DNA from: Sipunculus nudus
Taxonomy: Eukaryota > Annelida > Sipuncula > Golfingiida > Sipunculidae
Direction of reading: 5' to 3'
NCBI GenBank assembly: GCA_026874595.1
Contig: CM049311.1
Location: forward strand, 56,566,453-56,630,452
Length of the DNA stretch: 64,000 nt
Part shown: positions 22,691-35,325 of the stretch, one piece after another
How the letters are laid out: every line of letters begins with the position of its first letter
Position numbering within the stretch: the stretch's first letter is position 1
The notes under the pieces: generated by a model
Seen by the model: the letters and a program-made list of their open reading frames with translations, nothing else
What the model was told of the DNA's origin: nothing
The model's database searches: none
Made by a program: the position numbers and the translations under genes

Positions 22691-23240
22691 CAGGTGGCAC
22701 CACAAGTCTTCAGGGAATAAAGAAACACTCCATGACCAATATGCATGCAAAGGGTCATGGTGATCAATGCATTATCTGTTAAGATACTGGAATATTGTTC
22801 AATTTTTAATTTATTCTGGGGGGACTTAGATCCTGTTCGCTCGGAGTACATTGGTCACAGAGACCTTATTTCAGGTTTCTTAAGAGAAGTTTTGAGGAAC
22901 TCTCAAGATGTCATGTAAGAAGCTCCTACGTCAAATGGTTATGATTTATGCCTTGCTTTGGTATCAATTTTTCAATCATTTTTCGGGGTACTTCTGAGCC
23001 CCATAGCTCGTCGGATATAGGTTACAGAGACTTTATTTCAGGTTTCCATGGAGTCTTTTCATGGACCCCCAAGGATGTCAAGTTAGACAATTCTAGGTCC
23101 AGAGGTCACGATTTTTGCCCTGTTAGGCAACGACCGCATCCTTTAAGGTCTCTACAATAGGCCCAATAATGAAACGTCAGTGACCAAAAAAAAAATCTGA
23201 AACTAGCCTTTTCTACACACATTTAAGTAAACACTGATTC
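22691..23240. repeat. Diverged ~155-bp repeats, no gene seen
   Basis: Two to three degenerate units share GGTCACAGAGACCTTATTTC and AGGTTTC. They are probably the rest of another element core downstream of the FLASH-like gene. Confidence 0.4.
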
Positions 23241-23266
23241 AGAAAGAACGCTTCGTTCAGCAAAAC

Positions 23267-23272
23267 TTTATT
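23267..23272 (-). promoter_or_regulatory. Candidate poly(A) signal AATAAA (minus strand)
   Basis: Plus-strand TTTATT gives AATAAA on the minus strand, about 395 nt downstream of the stop codon at 23667. It would end the transcript of the large minus-strand gene. Confidence 0.45.
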
Positions 23273-23666
23273 ACATTTTATAATCTACAAAAATCTAAAT
23301 AAATAACTAGGCCCACAGTTTACTCAAATTTACAATATTCTTTCAATACAGGAGACTTGTAAACTGAGCAAATGGCCACCATTCAAGAGCACCTGGTGGG
23401 TTACTGCAGACCCAATATAATGGACAAAGCGCTTGGAAACTGGTCTGTAAAAAAAACAAAACTTTGATCAAAAGATCCTTCTCAATGTTAGAACGATCGA
23501 ATTCTTACAGGATTATTTTGGTCATGTAACATTCAAATTCAAATAATTCTTTAATAACTTCAACATATCCAGTCTTAACATTGACTTTAGATTTAATTGG
23601 TAAAATTTAAATGTTTATAGTAAATCACCTAGTAACAATTAAGCACCCTTGACGAATTGGCTTAAA

Positions 23667-26600
23667 CTATCTCCTGTACTGTCTATCTACAACAACCGGG
23701 GAAACTTTCTGGAACGCCTGAAGCCTCTGTAGATCTGTCCATCGTTGACGGTTTGAATTTCGAGGAGGTATGTAATTTGCAACCAACAACCATTTCTGTG
23801 GATTTTTCTCAACCTGTTCTTTCCCTCCCCACCTAGACCCAAAAACCCTCTTCTTCTTCTGAACCGTTTCCTCTACACAACCTGAGCTACCATTATCTGA
23901 CGCAATTGCACTTCTCACTCTAACATCACTGGTTTGTTCAAATGGTGTGTCGGGTGTACCATCCTTTGAATTTCTGAAAGACAGGACATTTTCCTTTTCT
24001 AATGTTGCATTTGTGTTTGAGTTCCCGAACCCTTGATGCTGAAATATCGTTTGTTGTTTGTTCTGTGAAGATCCACGACTGCTGCAACCGGGTTGAACAG
24101 TTGATGTAGCTAATGCCTGCAAACGCTGCAACAGGTTATTTTGGTTAGCACTGGAAAAATGAGTTGTATTTTGATCTTTCCTGTATTTTAAAGCTTGATG
24201 CTGAAGGGTTTCAAGCACATTACCACTGGAAGTCCCTACTACCTGTGTCCTTTCTGCATTGAGCACGTTACAATTTTGTGCTAAATCTGCTGTTACTTCT
24301 GCAGTCATGTTTGTGTTACTCTGGCCTCCTGACAAAGTCAGAGCATTCTTTACAGCAGATAACAAGTTTTTGTTTTCAAGTAGCGCATCGATGTTCAGGG
24401 GTTCAGGTTGAACTTCTTTTGTTGCGGTAACTTTTCCAAGAAGGCCAGACAGAGCTTTCGGAAGAGTAGATGTATCGATGCTAACATTTGCATTGCCACA
24501 TGGCCTCGTGTCTATAGTTTTAACATCTGAGCTGAACAGCATCTTATCAATGTCAATAGACTTCATAGATAAATTCTCTGAATTGCTTTCCGAATCAATC
24601 AAACCTTCAATAGTTACCGTAGCTTCTGCCGGTTTAGCAACTACATTTTGACCACAATCCATAGTTTCATCAAATAAATCAGCATCCAAGTTTTTATCCT
24701 TGGCATGAAAGGGGAGATTATGTGTTCCCTTGTGTGACGTTTTTGAAGGCCCTTCAGACACATCAACAGACACATCTGATATATGAGAACTCTCATAATT
24801 AATCTCGGCATCAGTCTCTGTTCTAAAACTTAGTCTTTGCGGATCTTTAGATTTGATATACGTGTGTTTTCCAAGCTGGTTTAACCTTTGATTGCCAGCA
24901 ATGGGAGCAGGTGCTGAATGTTCAATTTTTCCTACTGATACACAGTGAAAAGTTTCATTTCTGACCGGTTTATCAGTTTTCTGAACATCCGAAACTGAGA
25001 CAGGCGGTACAACACTTGCACTCTTGCATGATTCTCTTCCTTCAAGATAATTTTGTCTTTTGATGTCACTGGTGGAGGTCACAGCGATTACTGCGTCACC
25101 AGTATCAAATCTTTGCTTTGAACTGTCCATCACTGAAAACACACCAATCCTCAAATAATTACCACCATAGCTTGTTGTTGTTGATACTGTTTCTGTTATT
25201 AATCCTTTTACAGGTCCATTCGTGAAACTATCACGTGAAGCTGATTCATCAGACATGTTACTGAAACCATCAGAGCTATAGGTACATGTGGACTCGACGA
25301 AAGTTTTCAGGTTCTCTTGTGGCATAACTGTTGTATCATGCATCTCAGTGCTAGTTATATCTGGTGAGTGACATTTGTTTACATCTACTTCTGGTCGCGA
25401 GCTATCTCTGGTGCAGCCATTATTTGTTGGAACTGATGTCTTTACCTGTTGTGCCAGGCTTTGGTTACTCGCCTCGTCCCCATTGCTCCACTCTCCCATA
25501 ACATCAATTTCCTCGTCCTGACTGTCAGAAATGCGCTGAATCTTAATTGGCTGGGCTCTTTCCATACTCTCTATTATCTCTTCTTCTACTTCATATTCCT
25601 CGTCTATATCATCAGACTGCGAACATTCACCTGTTTGCAATGACCTGACTTTATCCACTGATATGGATGGTAAGGTGTCTTTACTTTCATCTCTGACGCT
25701 TCTGTCAATCAAATCTATAGTGCATTCTGTACTGCAGCTGTGGTCTGTGGGAATACCAGATGGAACTTTCACATCATGAGCTTCAATATCTGATTGCTCC
25801 TCTTTAACATTTTTCGTGCCACTTGACATTTCCGGTTTCCAATTGTCCCTCGCATCCGAAAGCATGTCCCCAGTCTTATCCTGAGCGTGTTTCACTTTTA
25901 CTTTTGCAGTCAAGGGATGGTCTGACCTGGTTAACTGCAGTTTTTCTCCTCGGAGACTAGCAGCTTTATTATCAAAGTTCTCTATGTCTGTAACTGGTCG
26001 GTGTTCTGTCATCATTTTTGAACGTGATGCTTCTTGAACAGTAGAAGTTTGAGAAAGTGACTTTGCACTGGACTGAATGGATACTTTCGTAGATTCTACT
26101 AGATTAGGCAAGGGAAGTTTCTGCACACATGTTGAAAAAGTTTTGACTGACACTTTATTGGCAACAGTATCATCTGGTTTACCATGCATTTTCTCTTTGA
26201 CATTCGTATCAGGTTTATTTTCACTGTTCTCTTCAACCATTGAAGAACCAAATATTTCCCTGATTAACCTGGATGTATCCTGACTTGAAAGCGAGTCATC
26301 ATTGCAAGAACAAACATCATTACTTATATTATTTGCATTCAGATTGGAGGGTTTTACATTGGTGGTGTCTTCACTCAGCCTTCTTTCACCAAACAAGTTT
26401 CTTTGAGCCCTCCCATCTTTTACACATGTACTTCCTGTATCCTGCCCTGTGTTTGTGACTGGGCTTTGTGGAGGTATCGGTACATGATCCATTTTAGTTA
26501 TGCTACCTTTACTTTTGGGTGTGGAACTGTGAGGCCTTATAGAATTTCCCTTCTTTGTAAGATTTCCGCCTCTGCTAGATATACTATGTGCAGGTAGTTC

Positions 26601-27738
26601 TTGTTTTGTCTTTGTAACTTTAATACTCGTTTTCTCTTTGCTTTCTTTGGATCTCTCTTGCTGATAATTTAAACTCTTCTTAATATCACCACTGGCGTTA
26701 GAGTTCTTCGAATTCAACTTGGATTTTGCATTTGTACCATTTTGTACTTCTTTCTGTTTATCACGAGTCTTGTCCACATCTAATACATTAGCATCACATG
26801 ATTTACTTTTACGATCAAGGCTACAATCACTGGATTTCTGAAAGTCTGATTTTCTCCCTGTCGCTTTAATATGCTCCAAATGCACTTTACTCCAATCAGC
26901 TTTAGAGTCAACAACCAGAGGGCCATTCTGTTTTTCTATGGAGTCAATAATCAGTGTGACCTTCTGCCTTTTATTATTTGGAAAACTTTTCACATCTGAT
27001 CCAGGAGAGTTATGAGGCTTCCTTTTCTCAATAATGGTTATTCTTTTTGCAACTGATTCTTTTGACGCACACGCTTTTCTGGTATCAGTTTTACTCTTTT
27101 TGGAAGATGATTCACTTTCACCTGACAGTTTTCTTTTTCTAGACACTTCAGACTTTTTATCTGTCATACTCTGTTTGGATATATTTTGTTTCTTTTCTCT
27201 AATGCCCCTGTTCTCTGATAATTTCAATTTTTCAACAGATTTGTTTTCAGTGCTATCTGACCCTTTCCCCTTATTACCTGAACTTAACTGCTTTGACAGT
27301 TTCTCTGAATTTTTAACGTCTGTTCTCCAATCATGTAGATTCATACTCTTTTTCATATTTTTCTCTGTGCTGCTGTCCCCATGTGATTTTACTTCCTTTT
27401 GATCCCTTTCACTGACACTATCTGTTGATGTTTGTTTCTCTTTCTGAGATGCTACAGTTTCCTGATTTTGGTTGACTCCAGATATATCCTCCTTATGAGA
27501 TCTCTCTGTGGGGGTTTGTTTGTATTTTACCCTCATTTCTTTATCAGGAACATGAATATCCCTTATGTCTTTGCTTTGGGGAGCATCCTTCCCATCAGAC
27601 ACTAATTTTCGGTTACAGGTTACTCTCTTATTTTTGGTTTCTTCAATTCTCTCACGTGACCCTCTGTGGTTTCTAACTCGTGCTTTCTCCTTGCTACTTG
27701 AACTGGAATGGTGAGAATCTCTGCTACTTCCTCTCGAT
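23667..27738 (-). CDS. Giant terminal exon of the minus-strand gene
   Basis: The acceptor TTTTAG precedes 27738. One base completes an Arg codon with the upstream exon, and 1,356 codons follow to the stop at 23667. The frame is open through the first 45 codons (SRGSSRDSHHSSSSSKEK and on), before the GTG at 27602, so translation does not start there. Its length in a region otherwise full of stops, its codon-like composition and its conserved-looking C-terminus make it coding. Plus-strand ORFs inside it are shadows. Confidence 0.93.
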
Positions 27739-30700
27739 CTAAAATTGGATCAACAATACTGTGAATCAATTATGATCATAAAGTATCTCTGTCAGAGAAC
27801 AATTTAATAAGTGCAATACTTGTTAAGATGTCATGAAGTTGGAATCGTAAAACAGATTTAAACCCATGAAAACTTTTTTATACAATGACCAATAGAGTGC
27901 AGGCTGTTAAGAGGCACCTTTTCTTAAGCTTAAATTTCCATTGACCTTGCTATGAAAGTTTAAATTCTATGCATTCTATGAAATATTAATTCTGTTTGTC
28001 TGAAAAATTAACAAGTTAAAGCCATATTTTGTCAAATCTCAGTCTCGTTTGATGCAAACCAAATGAGATTTGATGGAACATGCAAATTGTATCTAAGCTA
28101 ATCAAATGCTATCCAATGCAGAAAATAGACCTTTCTAACTTGAAAAGTGAACAAGTTATAGCTGTTTTTGCAAAATCTCACTGATTCTACTTGACTCCAA
28201 ACATTACAAGATTTGAAGAGACTTGCAACTTTGTCTAAAAACTTGTCCATTGCTACCACATGCTAGACCTGTCTAGTATAAAAAGTGACCAATACAGAAA
28301 AATCAGACTTGTATTTATATTTCAGAATTTTTATCACAAAATACATTACCAAGGTTACTGCACAATGAGGCGCCTTGTCCTAAGAAAGAAAAGCAAATGT
28401 GGCCTAGTTTAAGTCTGCTAAGGTGCAGCCTTAAATTGTGATATTGTTTATAGTAACTGAGTTATCTCACAAATGGCATTTCATAATTTTCAAGCTGTAT
28501 TGCCCCTTGGTAGCCATGGCCACTTAGATTAAAACCCCTATGCTTCTTTCCTCAGCCATGCATAACAAATTCTGCCCAAGTTTAAAGACTGCTTTCAGGC
28601 AAGTCTGAGAAAATTGTTGGAAAAACAGACCGAACGATAAGCCTACTGTGCTACAGTATAATAAATGTTCAATAACCATGACCTGTAATTCTATCAAACT
28701 AAAAATATTATTTAACCAAATCTCTGTTAGCACTGTGGGAGTCAAACTTATTTTATGTAAATATGGTCAGTGCCTATCCTCAACAAACAGTCTCAATATA
28801 AAAAAAATGATTTTCGTACAACAACCTGCTAGAATCTGATTTCCTGGGTTCTGATGTCGTTTTGGCTTTCTTCATTTTTTCTACAGTGCCTTCCAATTCT
28901 GTAACCTTGGTTTGTAATGTAGTGACCTTGGCCTTTAGGGGCTCAATTTCTGCGACTTTTTGTTGAAGTGTTGCCACCACTGCCTTCAGAGCATTCATTT
29001 CTTGCAATCTTTGCTGCAGACTTGTCACTGTGCGTTTCAACGACACCATCTCTTCCATGTCATGTTTCGCATTTTGACAGTGGGAGCGTGATTGTTCATC
29101 CCTTGACATCTCCAGAAGGTCATCGTAAATATCCATACTGTTGTCTAGCTGTAATCTATCCTCAAATATTGCCTAAATACAAAATAAAAATCCTTAATAA
29201 CTATAATGTCACATTATGGCAATATATGACAAGGCCTAAAAAAGTTCTTCCTTTCTGATTACAGTGGTGAAAAATAAGGGTAGGTAGGTAGGGAATTTAT
29301 TTTATTTATCAAGTTTTCTGGACACAACGTGATATAAAAACCCGCTATATAGAAGACAATTTTTGTCCCCCGCTTCCTCGGAATGGGGACATTGATTTGG
29401 GTTTGTCTGACTGTCCCCCGTCCTTTTGGCAGTTTTACATTTCTGTGCAATAACTTTCCTAAATATTATCCAATTTCATTCAAATTTGGGTCAGTGATTG
29501 CTCTCATGCATACCTTGGTTTGGATTGGTTTTGGAGTGTGTCTCACAAGATAATAATACAATATGATATTTCATTTTTGATATGATGAATCAGCACAATT
29601 TGTTTCACTTACCAGCAACAGGTGTCGCTAGTGGGAGACACATAAATTCATTGAGTTTTTTTGTAAGATTAGATTTTGCTGCTGTTGCTAAGATATAACT
29701 TAATTCGCATATTTGTTTCAATGAGATAATTCTAGTTGTAATTCAAAATTCATATATTTGTGATGCAAATATTACTAGAAAGAATCTAATTTTCTGAGAA
29801 AAAAGGTGAAGGTTATAGGTCATGGTTGTTCACAATAACTGTTATTTTGGATAAAATGGTTTTGAATATTAAATATATACAGCAACTATGTTTGTATTCT
29901 CTGTAAAGATCAGGATGTTTGGTTAATTATATTATATAGCTGGAAACAAAACAGAATTATGTGAATCTCAAAGTACATCTATTTAGGTCACTGTGGCACA
30001 CATATATACTATAGTACCTCTGCACAACAATATATATATATAGACATAATATAACAAAATCATAGAATTCCATCCTTTCTCAAATCTTAATCAAAATTCA
30101 AAGCAATGTTCAAAAATCTTTTTTCAAAGGACATTAAAATTATAAAGTAGTTGAATTTGTATTAGAAAATGTGTATAGGATTTTCATTTTTTTTAAATAT
30201 TTTTGTATGTTTCCTGCTCTACAATAATTACTAATTTATTATATATAATAATTAGTAGAAAATAAATAACATAAGCAAAGGCCATATAAAAGAGACTATC
30301 AGATATAATTGATTTTGCATTAACCTATTCACAAACACATGTTAACTTATTGTTCTATGTTGAAAATTATCATACTGAAACATACTATAAATGTCATTAA
30401 AAGAGAATGGGCTGACCAGTGTTGTCATTTATATATTGGAACACAACATATTTTTATCCACAAAAGTATCCCCTGTTGGGACATGGTGTGAACTACAAAA
30501 CATTGCGTCAAAATCAATCAATAGGTGGCACTGTGTAAGAGTAAGCTGTTGAAGTTAGGTAATGTAATAGCACATTGGTTTGTTATGCAGGGTAGATTTC
30601 ATCCAGAACAGGGACTGGACCCTGATGTGATTGGCTGGTGCAAAGTGTGACATCACAGGCAAAATTTTGAATTGACAAAACTGTGGCAATACATGCTGTT

Positions 30701-33555
30701 TTTATTCTTCTCTGAACTAGAATTTATTTTTACACAGGGGATTTCCCAGTGTGTAATGTCACTGCCAAGTTGACATTGCTCATATTGTGCCAATAGTTTT
30801 TGAACAAATCACACAACCTCATGTTTTTTTTTTGTGGAAAAATAGATGGAAAAAATGTTTTCCCCCCAGGAATTGGGCTCACTTTATGTAAAATCTATAT
30901 TTATATTTTTTTTCATGGGCTCAACATTAACGGTTAACCATTTGCATGGGGCAAGTTGGAATAGTGGTAGGGCAACTGAAAGTCACCTCCTCTTGCCTGA
31001 CTGGCCAAGTGGGCCCAACATCAATCTTTTCCCAAAGGCCTGAAAATGTATGTGTCTTTTCTTGATTAGGTTCAATGATTTTTGTAGGGCAAGTAAAAAA
31101 TTCATGTAGGGCAAGTAAAAGCTAGATGCTACTTGCCAGACAAGGCAAGTACTTTCAAAAGTTGATGTTGAGCCCTGACGTAATATGATAATATTAATGA
31201 GATTTGGAATACGTTTGCTTAACCTGAAACCTCAATTATCCCTCATGGTCCTATATATTACTCTATTATCATTCACCTGAAAACACAAGGATTCTTTAAA
31301 GTTAAAGTTATTTAACTGAAAAATTTATACATATTTTATCACTAAGATCTTAGACCATCATGACAAAATTGCTACTGTGAGAGAATTTGCTTTAATTTGT
31401 GACTTATGTAGGTTGTGTGATGTGATTTCTTGTTACCCATGGCTCAAACCCAAAATAGAATTTTTAGACATGCTACGTTTTTTTTTTTTAAACTAGGTTG
31501 GGATATGGGAAACATAGAACTTTTTTAGGCCAAATACAGCTTCTCCAGTATCTGACAAACTAATACTAGCAGTTTTGTGATGACCAACGATTCACTAGTT
31601 TTTGAGACAACAAGTTTTTGAGAGAATGTTTGCAAATATAATATAAAATTACCATGTGAAAACAATCAACATTCATTCATGGTATTGTTTAAATTCATGT
31701 TTTGATCCATAATGCACTTACATTTTACAAAAGGAAGCATTCGCTGCAAATTTTGTTCCAAACTGTCCAATGTGGAAATGTGACCTGTACCAACATCAAC
31801 ATTTTGGGTATTAGTACTGCTTTTAAAATGATGTGGGGTTTTCAACACAAATTAGATGATGGTGGGTGGGGAAAAGAGAGGTTTCCCTTAATTTCTTGAA
31901 GGAACGAAGTCGCAGGGAACCAGTTCTGCGATATCTGACTGTATGCCAAATTTAAGATTTGTAGGTTTAACAGTGTCAAAACATGCCAGTCTAACATACG
32001 GACAGCAGACAGACAGATGACGGACACTGACCAATCACTTAAGCTCAGCTGAATTACAGTCAGCTGAACTAAAAATTATGTGTAAATATAACTAAGTTCC
32101 CAATAGTTAAAAAAATGGCCATATGAGCTAAAAATTAAATCCTATGAAAGTTTGCCCAACATTCCTGAATAATTGAGTGTACAAATGATATTAAAAGCAA
32201 GGCTTGGCTAACTTTGAGAAATATTTTCATGAATGAAATGCTACATAGTATTCACAGTATTTTATACTTTATTTTATATAAAACATGTCAATGAGCACTT
32301 ACATTTTATATCATTTGTAAATTTGGATTCATATCCTGGAAATTTATTTTGTTTAAATAGAAATACAATTTGTTTCAAAATTCTGAATAAAACAATTTAA
32401 CCCAGAAATAATAATATGATTTTTGGTTAATTTTTCCAAGGAACAAAGTCACAGTGACCTAATTAAAATTTGGTTTGGTAGGAGAACTTGGGGACAGCTG
32501 TAACTCTATGTCAATTTGTCAAATTTTGGATCTGTCAGTCTGACGGTTTCTGACACTCTGCCGCCCCAAACTGATTTACATTATTCACCTCCATTTTCAT
32601 GGGAGGATCCACCCATGTAGCACAGTGACCTCTGGTGGACACTGGCATAATTATCTAGTCACAATAGCTTGAATAGACTTAAATATTCTTAACATGCTCC
32701 GAATGTACTTCCATCTGCAAGAACAATTTGGAGGTAAAAATGAGAAAGTGTAAAGAAACAGTTTATTTTTACGGAGTGCTTATTGACACAAGGTTTGAAA
32801 GTCTCGGTTAACTCTATTTTGAAGTCTCATTTACCGTGTTTTGCAGTTACTGAGAATTGGGAGTCTCAATTACATGTGTGTCACCAGTGGTCAGTCAAGC
32901 ATACTGCGCTGGCGCACTGTTGCCCCAATCAATCACTGGTATCCTAGATCAAAGGGCCAGGTAATTTCAAAGACCACCAGGGAAATTGGGTGTCACGAAA
33001 TGAGGTGATTTTTTTAATATTGTGAAGACGTTTCTTTTGCCTCGTTGTAAAAGGGATTTTTCAGGGTAATTGTGTATTTAAAGTTTATTTTAATGGCCTA
33101 TTTTCCACCTTTAACACAAATTAAACACAAAAGTAATATTCTGTAATATAAAGGAGATGTAAACTTTAAAAAAAATAAGCATATTATAATGAAAGGTGGT
33201 GTTGTTTGAGTCATTTTATCTCCGAAGTTGAACTTATCAGCTCAAACTCTGATCTACCACCATAGCGTTATGCATGATGTTGATAATGTCGCAAGGTAAA
33301 CGTTGCATTGCATTGTACAAGCTATATATATCAGCACATTTGGTCATTACATATCAAATATGTTAGTTATTCTTATTTAGCCTTATAGGTATATTCATTT
33401 CCCCTTATTATAGAATAATAATCTTTTGAAAATAATGCATCAAAGATAAATGAAATAAGCCTTTAACAATTCTCTAAATGCACATTTACCTTATCCAGGG
33501 CCCCTGGCAGGACATGCAGACGATAAGGAAACACTGTAAAGAGGTCGAGAAGCAT
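23667..33555 (-). CDS. Large Ser/Lys-rich coiled-coil protein, tentatively FLASH/CASP8AP2-like
   Basis: The exons are 33555-33490, 29172-28826 and 27738-23667. Phases agree (0, then 2+1) and all sites are GT-AG, giving about 1,494 residues. Near the N-terminus is DIYDDLLE, followed by about 70 residues of Leu/Val/Ile heptads (coiled coil). The rest is low-complexity: an RS/His-Ser patch, many Lys-rich segments that look like nuclear localisation signals, short hydrophobic-acidic motifs such as CTIDLID and EEIDVMGE that could bind SUMO, an acidic stretch EEYEVEEEIIESME, and a basic, aromatic C-terminal block (RVFGSRWGGK, QKWLLVANYIPPRN, QRWTDLQRLQAFQ). An N-terminal D-[IL]-Y motif plus coiled coil and a long disordered tail are known in FLASH, a histone pre-mRNA processing factor. 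This is only a resemblance; other nuclear scaffold proteins remain possible. Confidence 0.7.
27739..28825 (-). other. Intron of the minus-strand gene
   Basis: The intron lies between donor GT at 28825-28824 and acceptor AG at 27740-27739. It is AT-rich and contains short diverged repeats (CAAATCTCA / TTTGATG segments near 28030-28230). No further gene was seen. Confidence 0.7.
28826..29172 (-). CDS. Coiled-coil exon of the minus-strand gene
   Basis: The acceptor is TTTGTATTTAG before 29172 and the donor AGCAG|GTTGTT after 28826. Phase 0 in, phase 2 out. It encodes AIFEDRLQLDNSMDIYDDLL, then charged residues and heptad-rich helices (LKRTVTSLQQRLQEMNALK, VATLQQKVAEIEPLKAK, VTTLQTKVTELEGTVEKMK). 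If the upstream exon were non-coding, the Met at 29136 would start the protein at MDIYDDLL. Confidence 0.88.
30917..31175. mobile_element. 259-bp inverted-repeat MITE
   Basis: The ends are GGGCTCAACATTAAC and GTTGATGTTGAGCCC, inverted repeats with one mismatch. Inside are related segments such as GGGCCCAACATCAAT and repeated TAGGGCAAGT. No coding capacity and no sure target duplication. Confidence 0.6.
31880..32076 (-). mobile_element. Family B right-end fragment
   Basis: It contains GAAGGAACGAAGTCGCAG, a short GACGGAC-type run and the end AAGCTCAGCTGAATTACAGT with CAGCTGAACTAAAAA, as in the B copies ending at 5402, 21585 and 41092. It is an end-only fragment with no left hairpin nearby. Confidence 0.6.
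33490..33555 (-). CDS. Candidate first coding exon of the minus-strand gene
   Basis: ATG at 33555-33553 is followed by 22 codons to the donor GATAAG|GTAAATG, in phase 0 with the coiled-coil exon. An in-frame stop lies upstream. The peptide (MLLDLFTVFPYRLHVLPGAL, then DK) is not recognised, and the exon could instead be 5' UTR with translation starting at 29136. The 4.3-kb distance to the next exon is large but not unusual here. Confidence 0.45.
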
Positions 33556-35325
33556 GATACTGAAGAAGGCTTGTTAAGGAATATTTGGGAAAATTTTTTT
33601 TTTTTAATATTACAAGGAACTTGCTTGTATATTTATGTACCGTAAATGTCGTCTATTATAAAATGTGTGTGCATGTTTGAGTCTGTATCTGAACATGTTG
33701 ATAGTGTGTATATTAACTATGTATATTTTATAGCGTGATTGATTGTTTGGATTTTCTTTGCAGATTTTATTAGTTGTTTATTTATAATTATAATGATTCA
33801 TGATATAAACTTTATCACACTGACACAGGTTATCAGTAAATTTTATAGTCCCCTTTGGGATGATACATGTCACCTCAAATATAAACACATTAAATACTTA
33901 GTGAAAGTTATTGAACAACATCATAAAAGTCATTAGATTGTAAGGGTTGTGCTTTTTTTAACAGCGTAAAAAGGTTATTTTTTTCACTTGTTCCAATGGC
34001 AGCTCAAGTATTCTACCAAAATCTTACTGTCACAGTTTATTAAATAAACCAATTGAACTGTTTTATCAAGTACAGGAAACTGTGTAATTGTGTAAGATGT
34101 TTTATCAAACAGAATTAGGAGTTCATAATATAGGCAGAACATTCAAATCTATTGTGCCTCTCATCTTCGACATCACCATTTTTACATAAATGGGACAGCC
34201 CCTTTTAGCAATTATTAGGTTCCTGTATTTATTTGGTGGTATCAGCCTTAATTGGTGCCCGAAATCTGTCAGATTCACTTCCCAGCACAAGTATCCCACA
34301 CCAAAACAGAGCAAACATATTGATCTTTGCTGTCGATCAGGTCATACACTGTTTAACGTATACTCAATTCTGTGCCGTGAGTGCTGATAAACTGATAACA
34401 ACTCTTAATTTTGGCACTGATCGGCATTGTTCAAGCCATTTATGTTGATTATCACAACGTAAACCCTGTTTCAGATTACGTAAGCAACGCGGCCCTATTT
34501 CATTATATATGTGTATTGATATATATCAATGGATTCCAGTATCCTAATTCTCTGCATCTGAGCACCAGTTATCCGAAACTTGCAAGGTTATAATCCCATA
34601 TGATCAGACTTGTGTATTCCATAGTGATTCCAAAACCGTAAAATATCAATCAATGATCTCTACATGTTAAACAACTAATGATGGGCCGATCATTAAGTTT
34701 TATCGAAAGTCAGTCGGTTTTCTGCCTCTTTCAAGCGCTCAATTACCAAAGGGGACTATCGATTACATCATAATCATGATGGTTTTTTTTTTCCAGAATG
34801 CCTTTATGTTAAAGGCAAATATTATTCTTCCATTTTTTAAAACATTCCACGCTTCAAATAATGTAACTTCCATATGTAACTTAGTTTAACATGGTAGATG
34901 CGAGAAAGGAAGACATATGGGCTTGATTAAGAAAGTACAGTTTCACAGATAACTGCATGTTTCTTAATATTTGCCTGAACCAATTATTAATCGATCATCG
35001 ATCAGTTTGCTCAAACAGATGATAAATTATAAAAAAGGAACCCACCACAATAAACAACCTATGTCTCTTTTAGAGCAGCAATCTGAGAACACTAAAAAAA
35101 GTAACAGGAACTCTGTTTTGAATTTCCCCTTATCTCAGACACATAATCTATAAATTTTGATGCAGGTAGTCGAAACTGACACGTGATGCCTGCATGACAG
35201 CCCTACCTTTTTTTGGCCTTATCAGAGTGTTTATGTTGGCAGAAACCCAGACACTTATAAAAACTCACTGTTTCTAGTTCAGAACCATATTGATAATATT
35301 TGAAGTTAGTATATGTGTCAACCAG
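33556..35325. other. No gene seen (upstream region of the minus-strand gene)
   Basis: AT-rich DNA with a T-run near 33600 and no exon I can support. If 33490-33555 is the first exon, the promoter of the minus-strand gene should lie just above 33556; no clear TATA or CpG-rich element is seen. Confidence 0.5.

Larger units (their letters stand above)
29173..33489 (-). other. Long intron with mobile-element fragments
   Basis: About 4.3 kb. It holds a decayed repeat at 29330-29460 (GGGGACATTG-type motif, minus), a 259-bp inverted-repeat MITE at 30917-31175, a family B right-end fragment at about 31880-32076 and a diverged one at 32420-32560. The rest, including 29460-30900, shows nothing recognisable. 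Confidence 0.6.

Noticed and set aside
25449-27402. Plus-strand ORFs opposite the large minus-strand exon
   Set aside because: They are shadows of the 1,356-codon frame, with hydrophobic low-complexity products and no independent start context.
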